Source: Acidobacteriota bacterium
GTDB lineage: Bacteria; Acidobacteriota; Vicinamibacteria; Vicinamibacterales; Vicinamibacteraceae
DNA length: 16,682 nucleotides
Reading direction: 5' to 3'
Assembly: GCA_023427865.1 (NCBI GenBank)
Contig: JAEYZV010000160.1
Location: 1-16,682 of the forward strand
The position numbers and the translations under genes are program-made. Of this stretch, positions 7,301-13,710 are shown one piece after another. Under the pieces are notes generated by a model. That model had not been told where the DNA came from and did no database searches. It saw only the letters and a list, made by a program, of their open reading frames with translations. Each line of letters begins with the position of its first letter. Within the stretch, counting starts at the first letter, position 1.

Positions 7301-8138
7301 CGACCCCGATCCACCCGAGCAGCGAGGTGATCGCGTCGGTCGCTTCCGAGCCGAGGTTGGCCTCGGCCGCCATGTTCAGCTGCTGTTCGATGATCGCCGC
7401 GCCGATCGCGGCCAGGCTGATGACCAGCGCGATGAGCCGCAGGTGTGCCGACTGGCGGAGCAGCCGGATGGCCTCGCCAGTGCCGACGCCCTTGAGCGGA
7501 CCGGCGCTGTCGCGCGCCGAGTCGCCGACGTCGACCCCTTCGCGCCTGATGATCCACGCCGTCAGGCCCGCCGACACGAGCATCAGCGCCGCGCTCGGCA
7601 GCAGCAGGTTCACCGATCCGAGACGGGTCGCGCCGACCGCGGCGAATGCCGATCCGACGATGCCGCCGAGCGGCGCGCCGCCGCCGATGAACCCGAACAG
7701 CCGCTTGGCCTGCCGCGGGTTGTAGACGAGATTGGCCACCGTCCAGAACTGGCTGATCAGCAGCAGCCCGAAGATCAGGCCGAGCACGTAGAACACCACG
7801 GAAACCCATGCCGCGTCGGTGCGAAGGAGGAACCAGAACACCACCAGCACGCCGGCCATCCCGGCCTGGACGATCGGCAAGCCCCAGCGTCGCGGCAGCT
7901 GCGTGAACAACCAGGCGTAGCCGGCCATCAGGATCCCGACGACGAGACCCGCGGCAAGCAGCACGTACGGAAGGTTGTCGGCGCCGAGGTCCCGGATGAA
8001 CTGCGATCGCGTCAGCGGCTTGATCGTGTTCCAGACCGTCATGGCCAGGAACGAGTAGGCAAACAACAGCCACGCCGTGAGCGCTTCTTCACGGCGCAGA
8101 TCGACGACCGGCGACATCAACCGCTGAATGAAGGACAT
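4380..8138 (-). CDS. NTT-like (ATP/ADP translocase family) transporter fused to HEAT repeats and two cNMP-binding-like domains
   Basis: This gives 1252 residues. Residues 18-415 hold about 11-12 membrane helices with hallmarks I recognise from Tlc/Npt nucleotide transporters: NTIKPLTRSQFIRDLGA, QFWTVANLVYNPRQAKRLFGFIGGG, and TSREILFLPLPGAIKLQAKPFVD. Residues about 450-930 are helical HEAT repeats (e.g. PRVRAAAIRAIGG, DARIRATAATVLAG, VRLEAAAALGEID). Residues about 950-1065 (LPLFAAVTVDELCRMA) and 1106-1215 (VPLFAGLSAEEAGHVAEIA) are two cyclic-nucleotide-binding-like folds. Both lack the canonical GE...R.A phosphate-binding cassette, so they may be structural or bind something else. The substrate is unknown; nucleotide exchange is the family's known activity, but fused homologs in free-living bacteria may differ. 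The ATG at 8138 has only a weak GCGGGA upstream. The PEP-CTERM gene is coupled downstream. Confidence 0.85.
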   Translation of the reverse strand: MSFIQRLMSPVVDLRREEALTAWLLFAYSFLAMTVWNTIKPLTRSQFIRDLGADNLPYVLLAAGLVVGILMAGYAWLFTQLPRRWGLPIVQAGMAGVLVVFWFLLRTDAAWVSVVFYVLGLIFGLLLISQFWTVANLVYNPRQAKRLFGFIGGGAPLGGIVGSAFAAVGATRLGSVNLLLPSAALMLVSAGLTAWIIRREGVDVGDSARDSAGPLKGVGTGEAIRLLRQSAHLRLIALVISLAAIGAAIIEQQLNMAAEANLGSEATDAITSLLGWIGVGMSTIGFVIQVWLTSRIHRYLGIGFALMVLPVSLGMTAVIMLFNAALWAPALARTLDQSLRYTLDKTSREILFLPLPGAIKLQAKPFVDVTVDRAARAAAALLLILLVQPWGLNLDWQGISYASLTIMALWLVTSLRARRGYVRAFRQSIERQDLAPADIRLTGVDLTAVEALVQELAHVDPHRVLYAIDVLESLGKRYLVTPLLLHHASAAVRERALLAMAGAHDGTVAEWLPQIRRLLADEEPRVRAAAIRAIGGISHGDAAALARSMAAEPDARIRATAATVLAGSASPDDVRLAEATLVDLSSDSSERGRAVRLEAAAALGEIDQARFRRLLIPLLYDPAPEVAGAAMRSAQAVAARDFLFVPTLVALLRHAQLKGPARDVLVSFGDSVVEPLAYFLADRDEDVRVRRHIPGTLARIGCRQSVDALIGALSDPDGFLRFKAIAGLERLRRANPGLTMPRAPIEQQALREATQFFTYLSLHDDLFRRGGLATDSVLALALGQKTDRSRRRIYRLLSLIYPWEDIAAAQWALERGDAYGRSSASELLDNMLAGDLRKWVMPVLEDLTVEEKVWRGHVLTKTRPRDVEDALAHLMEDEDEIIVAAAIDMVRQTRLRHLGSAVEHVLERRAARDRHAREAASWTLAEWRTTAAHVPGASSAPLPVIAVASRLHALPLFAAVTVDELCRMAAASQQIRHEPGASLAYRGARPEFVHFVLEGTMSAEGGGLRRLIGPPAALGVMEGLQGVPMAETVTASGRAVTLSMMLEEFRTFLAENTDLVSGLFATSVDQASANAGVVERAAAASTFPPLAADGVVMAEKIVILERVPLFAGLSAEEAGHVAEIARTVRLECGEPLFASSATPGIWIVLSGEIALERADSAPVAAEPGAVVGTLATLSGRPSGHAARVVNAGVALRIGREDLFELLGERPALLPQLLPGLFSITGSEPRLVEPPIAATSEDVRTGSSELTEA
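4385..4389 (-). promoter_or_regulatory. Ribosome binding site of the PEP-CTERM gene inside the transporter gene end
   Basis: GGAGG on the minus strand sits 6 nt before the ATG at 4378 and overlaps the last codons of the transporter gene (stop 4382-4380). This arrangement fits reinitiation or coupled translation. Confidence 0.65.
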
Positions 8139-8163
8139 GGGCGGTCCCGCTGTGATTCGCGCT

Positions 8164-8178
8164 GCCGAGACCCTCGGC
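8164..8178. repeat. Short hairpin upstream of the NTT-HEAT gene
   Basis: GCCGAG and CTCGGC are perfect 6-bp arms around ACC, 26 nt upstream of the start at 8138. It could be a leader hairpin or an operator half of the divergent promoter region. In such GC-rich DNA a stem this short can arise by chance. Confidence 0.25.
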
Positions 8179-8286
8179 GCGCGCCTCCCCGACGTCCTCC
8201 ACGCACGAACCTTGCCGGCGAGGAACGTCCCGAGCGGCCGCGCCCGAGGGACGCGATCCGGGAGGGCATGGCAGCGGGACGGGCCA

Positions 8287-8309
8287 TTTTCCGGGGACCG
8301 TGGGGAAAA
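8287..8309. promoter_or_regulatory. A/T-rich dyad in the divergent promoter region
   Basis: TTTTCC (8287-8292) and GGAAAA (8304-8309) are perfect inverted arms separated by 11 nt. They hold the only T4 and A4 runs in this otherwise very GC-rich 251-nt intergenic region, between the divergent NTT-HEAT and M28 peptidase genes. The geometry fits a dimeric repressor or activator site about 80 nt upstream of the peptidase start. No regulator is identified. Confidence 0.3.
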
Positions 8310-8374
8310 GTGCCAGTAAGCGGCGGCTTGCGCGACGGCGGATGACCCGGCCTTCGGTGCTCTCCACTCCGCGG

Positions 8375-8380
8375 TAGACT
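8375..8380 (+). promoter_or_regulatory. -10-like hexamer of the M28 peptidase gene
   Basis: TAGACT lies 9 nt before the GTG at 8390. With a usual 6-9 nt to the transcription start, the transcript would begin at or next to the start codon and be leaderless; no Shine-Dalgarno is visible. No clear -35 is seen at 17 nt. Confidence 0.4.
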
Positions 8381-8389
8381 GCCGATGCC

Positions 8390-9964
8390 GTGCTGACCCG
8401 AGCCCTCGTGCCCGCCCTCATCCTGCTGGCGCTCGCTCCGCTGCCGGCGCAGGACCCGTCACACCCGAACGCCCCATCCCGGACGCGCATGCGTGCCGAC
8501 CTCGAGTTCCTGGTGTCGCCCCCGGTCGCCGGACGCGCGTCGCTCACGCAGGGCGCCGACGCCGCCGCATGGTTCCTCGCCACGGAACTGCGCAAGGCGG
8601 GCCTGCAGCCCGCCAACGGCGACAGCTTCCTGCAGCCGTTCGACGTCGTGCCGCTGCGGCTCGATCGCGAACGGTCGTCGGTGACGGTCCGGCACGCCGG
8701 CGGCGAGCAGCGGTTCGCGCCGGTTGCCGTGTCCTTCCCCGACCCCACCCGCGACATCGACCTCGCGCTCGACGTGGTGTTTGCCGGCTACGGCATCACC
8801 GCACCCGAGTTCGGCTACGACGACTACGCAGGCATCGACGTCCGTGGCAAGGCCGTGCTCGTGTTCGATCACGAACCGCGCGAGGACGACCCGGCCTCGC
8901 CGTTCCACGGCACCGGGTTCACGCTCCACGCACACACCTGGACGAAGACGCGGACGGCGCAGCAACACGGCGCCGCGGCGCTGCTCGTCGTGACCGAACC
9001 GGTCAATGCGCACAGGTCCGCGCCGCGGCCGCCGGCACGCGCCAACGCCCCTCCGCAGGCGCTCGCGTCAGGTGAGCTCCGCATCCCGCGTGTCACGCTG
9101 CCCGCCGACGCCGCGGTGGCACTGCTGAAGGGCACCGGGCACACGCCCGCGGATCTGCAACGAGCCATCGACGGCGCGCTGCGCCCCGCATCGCGACTGC
9201 TCGACGGCGTGTCCGTGACGCTGCGCGCCGCCAACGCCACTCCACGCGCGCAGCCATCATGGAACGTCGCCGGAGTCCTGCCGGGCACCGACCCGCGCCT
9301 TCGCGGCGAGACGATCCTCGTCACATCGCATTACGACCATCTCGGGATCCACGACGGCACGCTCTATCCCGGCGCGAACGACAACGGGTCGGGCACGGTC
9401 GCGATGGTCGAAGCCGCGCGGCTGCTGGCGCGCACGCCGGTTCCCCGCAGCGTACTCTTCATCTCGTTCGGTTCGGAGGAGCAGCTGATGCTCGGGTCGT
9501 ACCACTACGTGGCGCACCCGCTGCGTCCGCTCGCCACGACCCGTGCCGTGCTCAACCTCGACATGATCGGACGCAACGAGGCACATACGCCCGAGAGCGC
9601 CGAGGCGTACGCGATCACGGCGGGGGGCTCGGATCAACTCAACCTCGTCGGAGCGATCTACAGCCCGGATCTCGCGGAGTTGCTGCGGCGCACGTCTGGC
9701 GGCGCGGGCCTGTCGCTGAGCGACAAGTTCGACCGCGACTCCTCCATGCGCACGCTGTTCCGCTGCGACCACCTGCCGTTCCTGCAGAAAGGCGTGCCTG
9801 CGGTGTGGCTTTTCGGTGGGTTCCATCCCGGCTACCACGAACCGGTCGACACGATCGAACGGCTCGATTTCGACAAGATGGAACGCGTCGTCCGCCTCAC
9901 GGTCGATGCGGTGCGCGGGCTCGCGTCGGGCGCGCCACCCCGGTTCCGCTATCCGGTGCCGTAG
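8390..9964 (+). CDS. Secreted M28-family zinc metallopeptidase with PA domain
   Basis: This gives a 524-residue exported peptidase. Residues 1-20 are a signal peptide (ALVPALILLALAPLPA). Residues about 115-290 match a protease-associated (PA) insert (VVFAGYGITAPEFGYDDYAGIDVRGK is typical). The catalytic M28 domain spans about 291-510 with all di-zinc ligands in place: His314 and catalytic-neighbour Asp316 (SHYDHLG), bridging Asp331 (GANDNGSG), Glu363/Glu364 (GSEE), Asp391 (NLDMIG) and His483 (YHEPVDT). The family removes N-terminal amino acids from peptides, so this is probably a periplasmic or outside-cell aminopeptidase for peptide use; the exact specificity is unknown. The start is GTG at 8390, without a Shine-Dalgarno but with TAGACT 9 nt upstream. 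It stands alone, divergent from the transporter gene, and is followed by hairpins. Confidence 0.92.
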   Translation: MLTRALVPALILLALAPLPAQDPSHPNAPSRTRMRADLEFLVSPPVAGRASLTQGADAAAWFLATELRKAGLQPANGDSFLQPFDVVPLRLDRERSSVTVRHAGGEQRFAPVAVSFPDPTRDIDLALDVVFAGYGITAPEFGYDDYAGIDVRGKAVLVFDHEPREDDPASPFHGTGFTLHAHTWTKTRTAQQHGAAALLVVTEPVNAHRSAPRPPARANAPPQALASGELRIPRVTLPADAAVALLKGTGHTPADLQRAIDGALRPASRLLDGVSVTLRAANATPRAQPSWNVAGVLPGTDPRLRGETILVTSHYDHLGIHDGTLYPGANDNGSGTVAMVEAARLLARTPVPRSVLFISFGSEEQLMLGSYHYVAHPLRPLATTRAVLNLDMIGRNEAHTPESAEAYAITAGGSDQLNLVGAIYSPDLAELLRRTSGGAGLSLSDKFDRDSSMRTLFRCDHLPFLQKGVPAVWLFGGFHPGYHEPVDTIERLDFDKMERVVRLTVDAVRGLASGAPPRFRYPVP

Positions 9965-10000
9965 CGATGTCGCAACGGCTGTCCAGATAGGGGCAGTTGG

Positions 10001-10018
10001 GACCGGCGCAAGCCGGTC
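10001..10018 (+). terminator. GNRA-loop hairpin after the M28 gene, possible terminator
   Basis: GACCGGC and GCCGGTC are perfect 7-bp arms closed by a GCAA tetraloop, 36 nt after the peptidase stop. There is no U-tract after it (ATCTCGCC), so it would be a weak intrinsic terminator at best, or a 3'-end stabilising stem. Confidence 0.4.
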
Positions 10019-10027
10019 ATCTCGCCG

Positions 10028-10045
10028 TCCGTCGGGCAAGGCCTG
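10028..10045 (+). repeat. Partial copy of the GTCGGGC repeat
   Basis: TCCGTCGGGCAAGGCCTG shares the first half of the unit found complete at 10049-10083 but lacks the closing arm. It is probably a decayed or half copy. Confidence 0.55.
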
Positions 10046-10048
10046 CCG

Positions 10049-10083
10049 CCCGTCGGGCAGGGCCCGACGGCTACGTACTCTTC
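10049..10083 (+). repeat. GTCGGGC palindromic (REP-like) repeat, copy A
   Basis: This copy contains a perfect hairpin: CCGTCGGGC (10050-10058) and GCCCGACGG (10062-10070) around AGG, followed by CTACGTACTCTTC. A second direct copy follows at once, and an inverted copy lies 80 nt on. The palindrome plus flanking tail resembles a REP/BIME element. Dispersal over the genome cannot be tested here. Confidence 0.7.
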
Positions 10084-10084
10084 T

Positions 10085-10118
10085 CCCGTCGGGCAAGGGC
10101 GACGGCTGCGTACTTTCC
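10085..10118 (+). repeat. GTCGGGC palindromic repeat, copy B
   Basis: This is a direct repeat of copy A with about four differences and one base missing (CCCGTCGGGCAAGGG, then CGACGGCTGCGTACTTTCC). The hairpin is slightly damaged by the deletion. The tail CTGCGTACTTTCC matches CTACGTACTCTTC of copy A, so the repeat unit is longer than the palindrome. Confidence 0.65.
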
Positions 10119-10159
10119 TGGTCCGGGAACGCCGTCGAGAGGCGTCCGTCTCCGCGGCG

Positions 10160-10189
10160 CCGTAGGCGTCGGGTCTTGCCCGACGCGCG
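10160..10189 (-). repeat. GTCGGGC palindromic repeat, inverted copy C
   Basis: GCGTCGGG (10166-10173) and CCCGACGC (10179-10186) are perfect 8-bp arms around TCTTG. Read on the minus strand, it matches copy A including the neighbouring CTAC tail, so it faces A and B head-on. It lies just upstream of the -10-like hexamer of rapA and may affect that promoter. Confidence 0.65.
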
Positions 10190-10194
10190 GTGTG

Positions 10195-10200
10195 TAAGAT
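10195..10200 (+). promoter_or_regulatory. -10-like hexamer of the rapA-uvsE operon
   Basis: TAAGAT lies 6 nt before the GTG at 10207, too close for a Shine-Dalgarno, and implies a leaderless mRNA. A TTG at 10176-10178 exists, but its spacing is too short for a standard -35. Confidence 0.45.
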
Positions 10201-10206
10201 CGATCC

Positions 10207-12633
10207 GTGCATTCCTGGTCCACGGGGGACCAACTCACCCACCGTCACAACTCCGAACTCGGCGTCGGGCACGTCAAGGCGATCGAGGGCCGCGTGCTCG
10301 TCGTGCAGTTTCCCGACACCGGCACGACGCTGCGGCTTGCCGCGAACAGCGACGCGCTCGTGCCCGCAACGGCACCGGTGTCCCGCCGCGACAGATCGCT
10401 CGCCGAACGACTCGTGGCCGGCGACGTCGATGCACCCGACGCGTTCCTCGCGCGACTCGACGCCCTGCAGCTGCTCGCCATGCGGGAAGCCGGCGGCCTG
10501 GGGTCGATGCTCGGCGGCCGCGTGCGCCTGTTTCCGCATCAGCTGCACGTGGCCGAGCGGGCCACGGCACGCATGCCGGTGCGCTGGCTGCTCGCCGACG
10601 AGGTCGGCCTCGGCAAGACGATCGAGGCGGCGCTGATCATGAACCGGCTGCTGCACACGCGCCGCATCGAACGCTGCCTCGTGGTCGCGCCCGACGTGCT
10701 GACCGTGCAGTGGCTCGGCGAGCTGTGGCGCAAGTACCACCAGGTGTTCACGCTGCTCGATGCGGCACGGCTCGCCGACGTGGCACGCGACTTCGGCGAG
10801 GGCTTCAACCCGTTCGACGTCCATCGTCGCGCGGTGATCGCACTCGAGACCCTCGTCGAGCGGCCCGATCTCACGGCAAAGGCCGTTGCCGCCGACATCG
10901 ACCTGCTCGTGGTGGACGAGGCCCAGCGTCTCCGCTGGCCGCCGGGCCGCGGCGCCGACCCGGCATACCGGGCGATTGCGCCGATCGCAGCGCTCGGCAG
11001 GCACGTGCTGCTGCTGAGCGCGACACCGCTCGAAGACGACGCTCACGGCTTCTTCCGGCTGCTGCAGTTGCTGCGGCCCGACGCGTTCCCGGAGGGACTC
11101 GACATCGACGCGCGCCTCGCATCGGGCGAGCCGTTCGCCCCGTGCACGAGCGCGCCGCGCCGCGTCGACATCGGCGGGTTGCCGCCGCGCGCGCCGGTGG
11201 CCATCGCCCTGGACATGCCGTCGGCCGCACTCGCGACGCACCTGGCATCGACGGGAGCCGCCGATGCCAACCCGCTCGTCGCGAAGCGAACCGTCGAACG
11301 CGTGAAGCGGACGCTCGCGTCGGGCGCCGCACTCGCGGCGGTGCTCCGCCCCGAAGAGGCGGACCTGCGACGGCAGGCCCAGGAACTGGACCGCACCGAC
11401 CCACGGCTGGCATGGCTGGCGACGCACGCGGTGCGCTGGCGCGAGGCGCGCGAGAAGACGCTGGTGTTCGTCGCCCATCGCGAAACGCTCGAGATGCTGC
11501 GGGCGGCGCTCAGTGCACGGGCGGCCCTGGCGACCGCCGTGTTTCACGAGGATCTGTCGGCGGCGCGCCGCGACATCGAGGTCGCACGATTCAGGACCGA
11601 CGAGGGCCCCAGCCTGCTCGTCTCCACAGAAGCGGGCGGCGAAGGACGCAACTTCGAGTTCTGCAACCGTCTCGTGCTCTACGACCTGCCGTGGAAGCCG
11701 ACGACGGTCGAGCAGCGGATCGGCCGGCTGGACCGGATCGGCCGGCGGATCCCTGTCGAGATCGTCTACTTCCGGCCTGCCGCCGGTGCAGGGGCCGACG
11801 TCGTGCGGGTGTTCGAGCGCATCGGGCTGTTCCGCGAGCCCATTGCGGGAGTCGAACCACAGCTGGCGCACATCGAGCGCGCGTTCGAAGCGCTCGCGCT
11901 CGACCCGTCGGCGACGCCGATGACCGACGCGGCGATCGACGCCCTGCTCGTCGACGCGCAGGCGGCCCGGGCGCGCATCCACCAGGCCGTGTACCAGCAG
12001 CTGCATCGCGATCCCTATCGCGCCGACCTCGGCCCGGCGATCCTCGCCCGCGTGCCGGCCGAGCTCGACGCGTCCATGGAACGCGCCATCACCACGCTGG
12101 CCGCCAGGATCGGCTTCCGGGTGGAGCCGGTGCGCGGCCGGCGCGCCTACGCAATCGAGTTCGGCAGCGAGGCACTCGTCGATAGCCTGCCCGGCGTTCC
12201 GCCCGGCGCGTCGTTCGTCGGCTCCTTCGATCGCGAGCAGGCCGTCGAGGACGAGACGCGCGACTTCTTCGCCTCCGGTCACCCGCTCGTCGAAGGGCTG
12301 CTCGCACACGTCGAGGATTCGCCGGAAGGCCGCGTGGCGCGACTCGAACTGCGTGTGCCGGGGAACGAGGGCATCGGCGTCATCGCCATCTACAAGGACG
12401 GCGCCGCGATCGAGGTCCGCGCTCTGGACGGCGAGGGCCGTGAACGACAGGCGTGGGCCGATGCGCTCCGACGCCATCCACCGGCCGCCGTGCCGATGCC
12501 GTCCGCCGACGCGGCCGCGCACGACTGGTCGGCCATCGTCAGCAGGCTGGCGGCAGGGCTCGGCACGCGTGTGCCGCACGCGATCGCAGCGGTCGTCGTC
12601 CGCGCGCCGGGTCAGGCGGCACCCCCGCGATGA
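10207..12633 (+). CDS. rapA: RapA/HepA-like RNA polymerase-associated SNF2 ATPase
   Basis: RapA is a SNF2-type DNA translocase that binds RNA polymerase and helps recycle it from stalled or post-termination complexes. This 808-residue protein follows E. coli RapA (968 aa) from end to end. The N-terminal domain starts TGDQLTHRHNSELGVGHVKAIEGR. The helicase Walker A is DEVGLGKTIEA (131-141), the Walker B box is VVDEAQ (237-240; E. coli has DEAH), motif III is LLLSATPLED, and motifs V/VI are EAGGEGRNF and EQRIGRLDRIGR (502-513). The RapA-specific NPFD motif and the C-terminal FDREQAVEDETRDFFASGHPLVEGLL are also present. It is about 160 residues shorter than E. coli RapA, so some linker and C-terminal parts are reduced. 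The start is GTG at 10207 with TAAGAT 6 nt upstream. Its stop overlaps the uvsE start (ATGA). Confidence 0.88.
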   Translation: MHSWSTGDQLTHRHNSELGVGHVKAIEGRVLVVQFPDTGTTLRLAANSDALVPATAPVSRRDRSLAERLVAGDVDAPDAFLARLDALQLLAMREAGGLGSMLGGRVRLFPHQLHVAERATARMPVRWLLADEVGLGKTIEAALIMNRLLHTRRIERCLVVAPDVLTVQWLGELWRKYHQVFTLLDAARLADVARDFGEGFNPFDVHRRAVIALETLVERPDLTAKAVAADIDLLVVDEAQRLRWPPGRGADPAYRAIAPIAALGRHVLLLSATPLEDDAHGFFRLLQLLRPDAFPEGLDIDARLASGEPFAPCTSAPRRVDIGGLPPRAPVAIALDMPSAALATHLASTGAADANPLVAKRTVERVKRTLASGAALAAVLRPEEADLRRQAQELDRTDPRLAWLATHAVRWREAREKTLVFVAHRETLEMLRAALSARAALATAVFHEDLSAARRDIEVARFRTDEGPSLLVSTEAGGEGRNFEFCNRLVLYDLPWKPTTVEQRIGRLDRIGRRIPVEIVYFRPAAGAGADVVRVFERIGLFREPIAGVEPQLAHIERAFEALALDPSATPMTDAAIDALLVDAQAARARIHQAVYQQLHRDPYRADLGPAILARVPAELDASMERAITTLAARIGFRVEPVRGRRAYAIEFGSEALVDSLPGVPPGASFVGSFDREQAVEDETRDFFASGHPLVEGLLAHVEDSPEGRVARLELRVPGNEGIGVIAIYKDGAAIEVRALDGEGRERQAWADALRRHPPAAVPMPSADAAAHDWSAIVSRLAAGLGTRVPHAIAAVVVRAPGQAAPPR

Positions 12634-13694
12634 CTTCACGCATGCGGGCGGCATCGCGGATCGGCTTCCCCGTCAAGGTGATGGCGCGAACCGACCTGAA
12701 GAGCCACGATACGCGCCGCTGGCAATCGAAGCCGCATCTCGAGACCTCGCTCGGGTACCTGCACCAGATCCTCGAACACGTCTCCGGACTGGGCATCCGG
12801 ATGTACCGCATGACGTCGGACATCGCGCCGTATGCCACCCATCCGGACATGCCGCAGTTCCACGGCATGGTGCGTGAGAGCGCCGCCGCGTTGCGGATCT
12901 TCGGCGCTCGCGCCCGCGAGCTCGACATCCGTCTCTCGTTTCACCCATCCCAGTTCGTCGTCCTCAACAGCCCGGACCCCGAGCTCGTGCGCAGGAGCGC
13001 GTGGGACCTCGCCTCGCAGGCCGAGATGCTCGACCTCATGGAACTGGACGACGAGGCCGTGCTCGTGATTCACGTCGGGGGCGCCTACGGCGACCGTCGC
13101 GTGAGCGCGGCGCGGTGGGTCGAGACCTGGAAGACGCTGCCCGCGCACGTGCGGCGGCGGCTCGTGCTCGAACACGACGACCTGCGGTTTTCTGCCTCCG
13201 ACACGCTGTGGATTCACGAACACACCGGCGTGCGCCTGGTGTTCGACTACCAGCACTTCTGGTGCTTCAACCCCGAAGGCCTGGCGTTACGGCCGACGGT
13301 CGAAGCAATGCTGCGCACGTGGCCGGTGGGTGTGCGACCGAAGATCCACTTCTCGTCGCCGCGCACCGAGCTGCGCGAGATGACCCGCGTCGACCGGCGG
13401 ACCACGCGCAGGAAGACCGTGCTCGCCGCGCCCCTGTGGACCGGGCACGCCGACTTCTGCAACCCGTTCGAGTTCGCCACGTTCATGCGAGACGTCGACG
13501 GCCTCGACTTCGACGTGATGCTGGAGGCCAAGGCGAAGGATCTCGCGCTGATGCGCTTGCGTCCGGACCTCGTGCGCTATGCACCCGACGTCGCGCGGCG
13601 GTTCGGCCTCGGTCCCGAAGATCTCGCGGTGCTGGCCGCCGAAGAGGGTGCCGTCATCGCGGAGGGCCAGCCGAACCCGGACGACGGGGCCTGA
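12630..13694 (+). CDS. uvsE: UV DNA damage endonuclease (UvsE/UVDE)
   Basis: UVDE nicks DNA immediately 5' of UV photoproducts and other distortions, starting a repair route separate from UvrABC. The 354-residue protein has the family signature RIGFPVK and, further on, LKSHDTRRW, RMYRMTSDIAPYATHPD and FHGM. It has the metal-binding TIM-barrel residues expected from the family: His105 (SFHPSQFVVLNS), His148 (VIHVGG), Glu181 (LEHDD), Asp206 and His209 (FDYQH), Lys238 and His240 (PKIHFSSPR), His273 (GHADF) and Glu299 (MLEAK). The catalytic centre therefore looks intact. I start it at ATG 12630, overlapping the rapA stop as ATGA; ATG 12642 is a close alternative, and the frame is open upstream only as a shadow inside rapA. 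The two genes form an operon. The downstream neighbour is convergent, 16 nt away. Confidence 0.93.
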   Translation: MTSRMRAASRIGFPVKVMARTDLKSHDTRRWQSKPHLETSLGYLHQILEHVSGLGIRMYRMTSDIAPYATHPDMPQFHGMVRESAAALRIFGARARELDIRLSFHPSQFVVLNSPDPELVRRSAWDLASQAEMLDLMELDDEAVLVIHVGGAYGDRRVSAARWVETWKTLPAHVRRRLVLEHDDLRFSASDTLWIHEHTGVRLVFDYQHFWCFNPEGLALRPTVEAMLRTWPVGVRPKIHFSSPRTELREMTRVDRRTTRRKTVLAAPLWTGHADFCNPFEFATFMRDVDGLDFDVMLEAKAKDLALMRLRPDLVRYAPDVARRFGLGPEDLAVLAAEEGAVIAEGQPNPDDGA

Positions 13695-13710
13695 CGCGCG
13701 ACGCCCGGGA

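Noticed and set aside
5427..8345. 972-codon open frame on the plus strand opposite the transporter gene
   Set aside because: Its product is a low-complexity, Arg/Gln/Asp-rich string with no domain, while the opposite strand encodes recognisable helices and HEAT repeats. It is a GC-rich antisense shadow.
10028..10189. CRISPR-like array
   Set aside because: Repeats are few, unevenly spaced, partly inverted and self-palindromic, with no spacers of constant length and no cas genes.
12453..12629. Upstream in-frame extension of uvsE
   Set aside because: The extension lies inside rapA and reads as shadow sequence; the family signature begins just after the ATG at 12630, which overlaps the rapA stop.
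9949..12654. 901-codon open frame on the minus strand opposite rapA
   Set aside because: No recognisable domain, and it runs through the palindromic repeats; RapA motifs on the plus strand explain the region.
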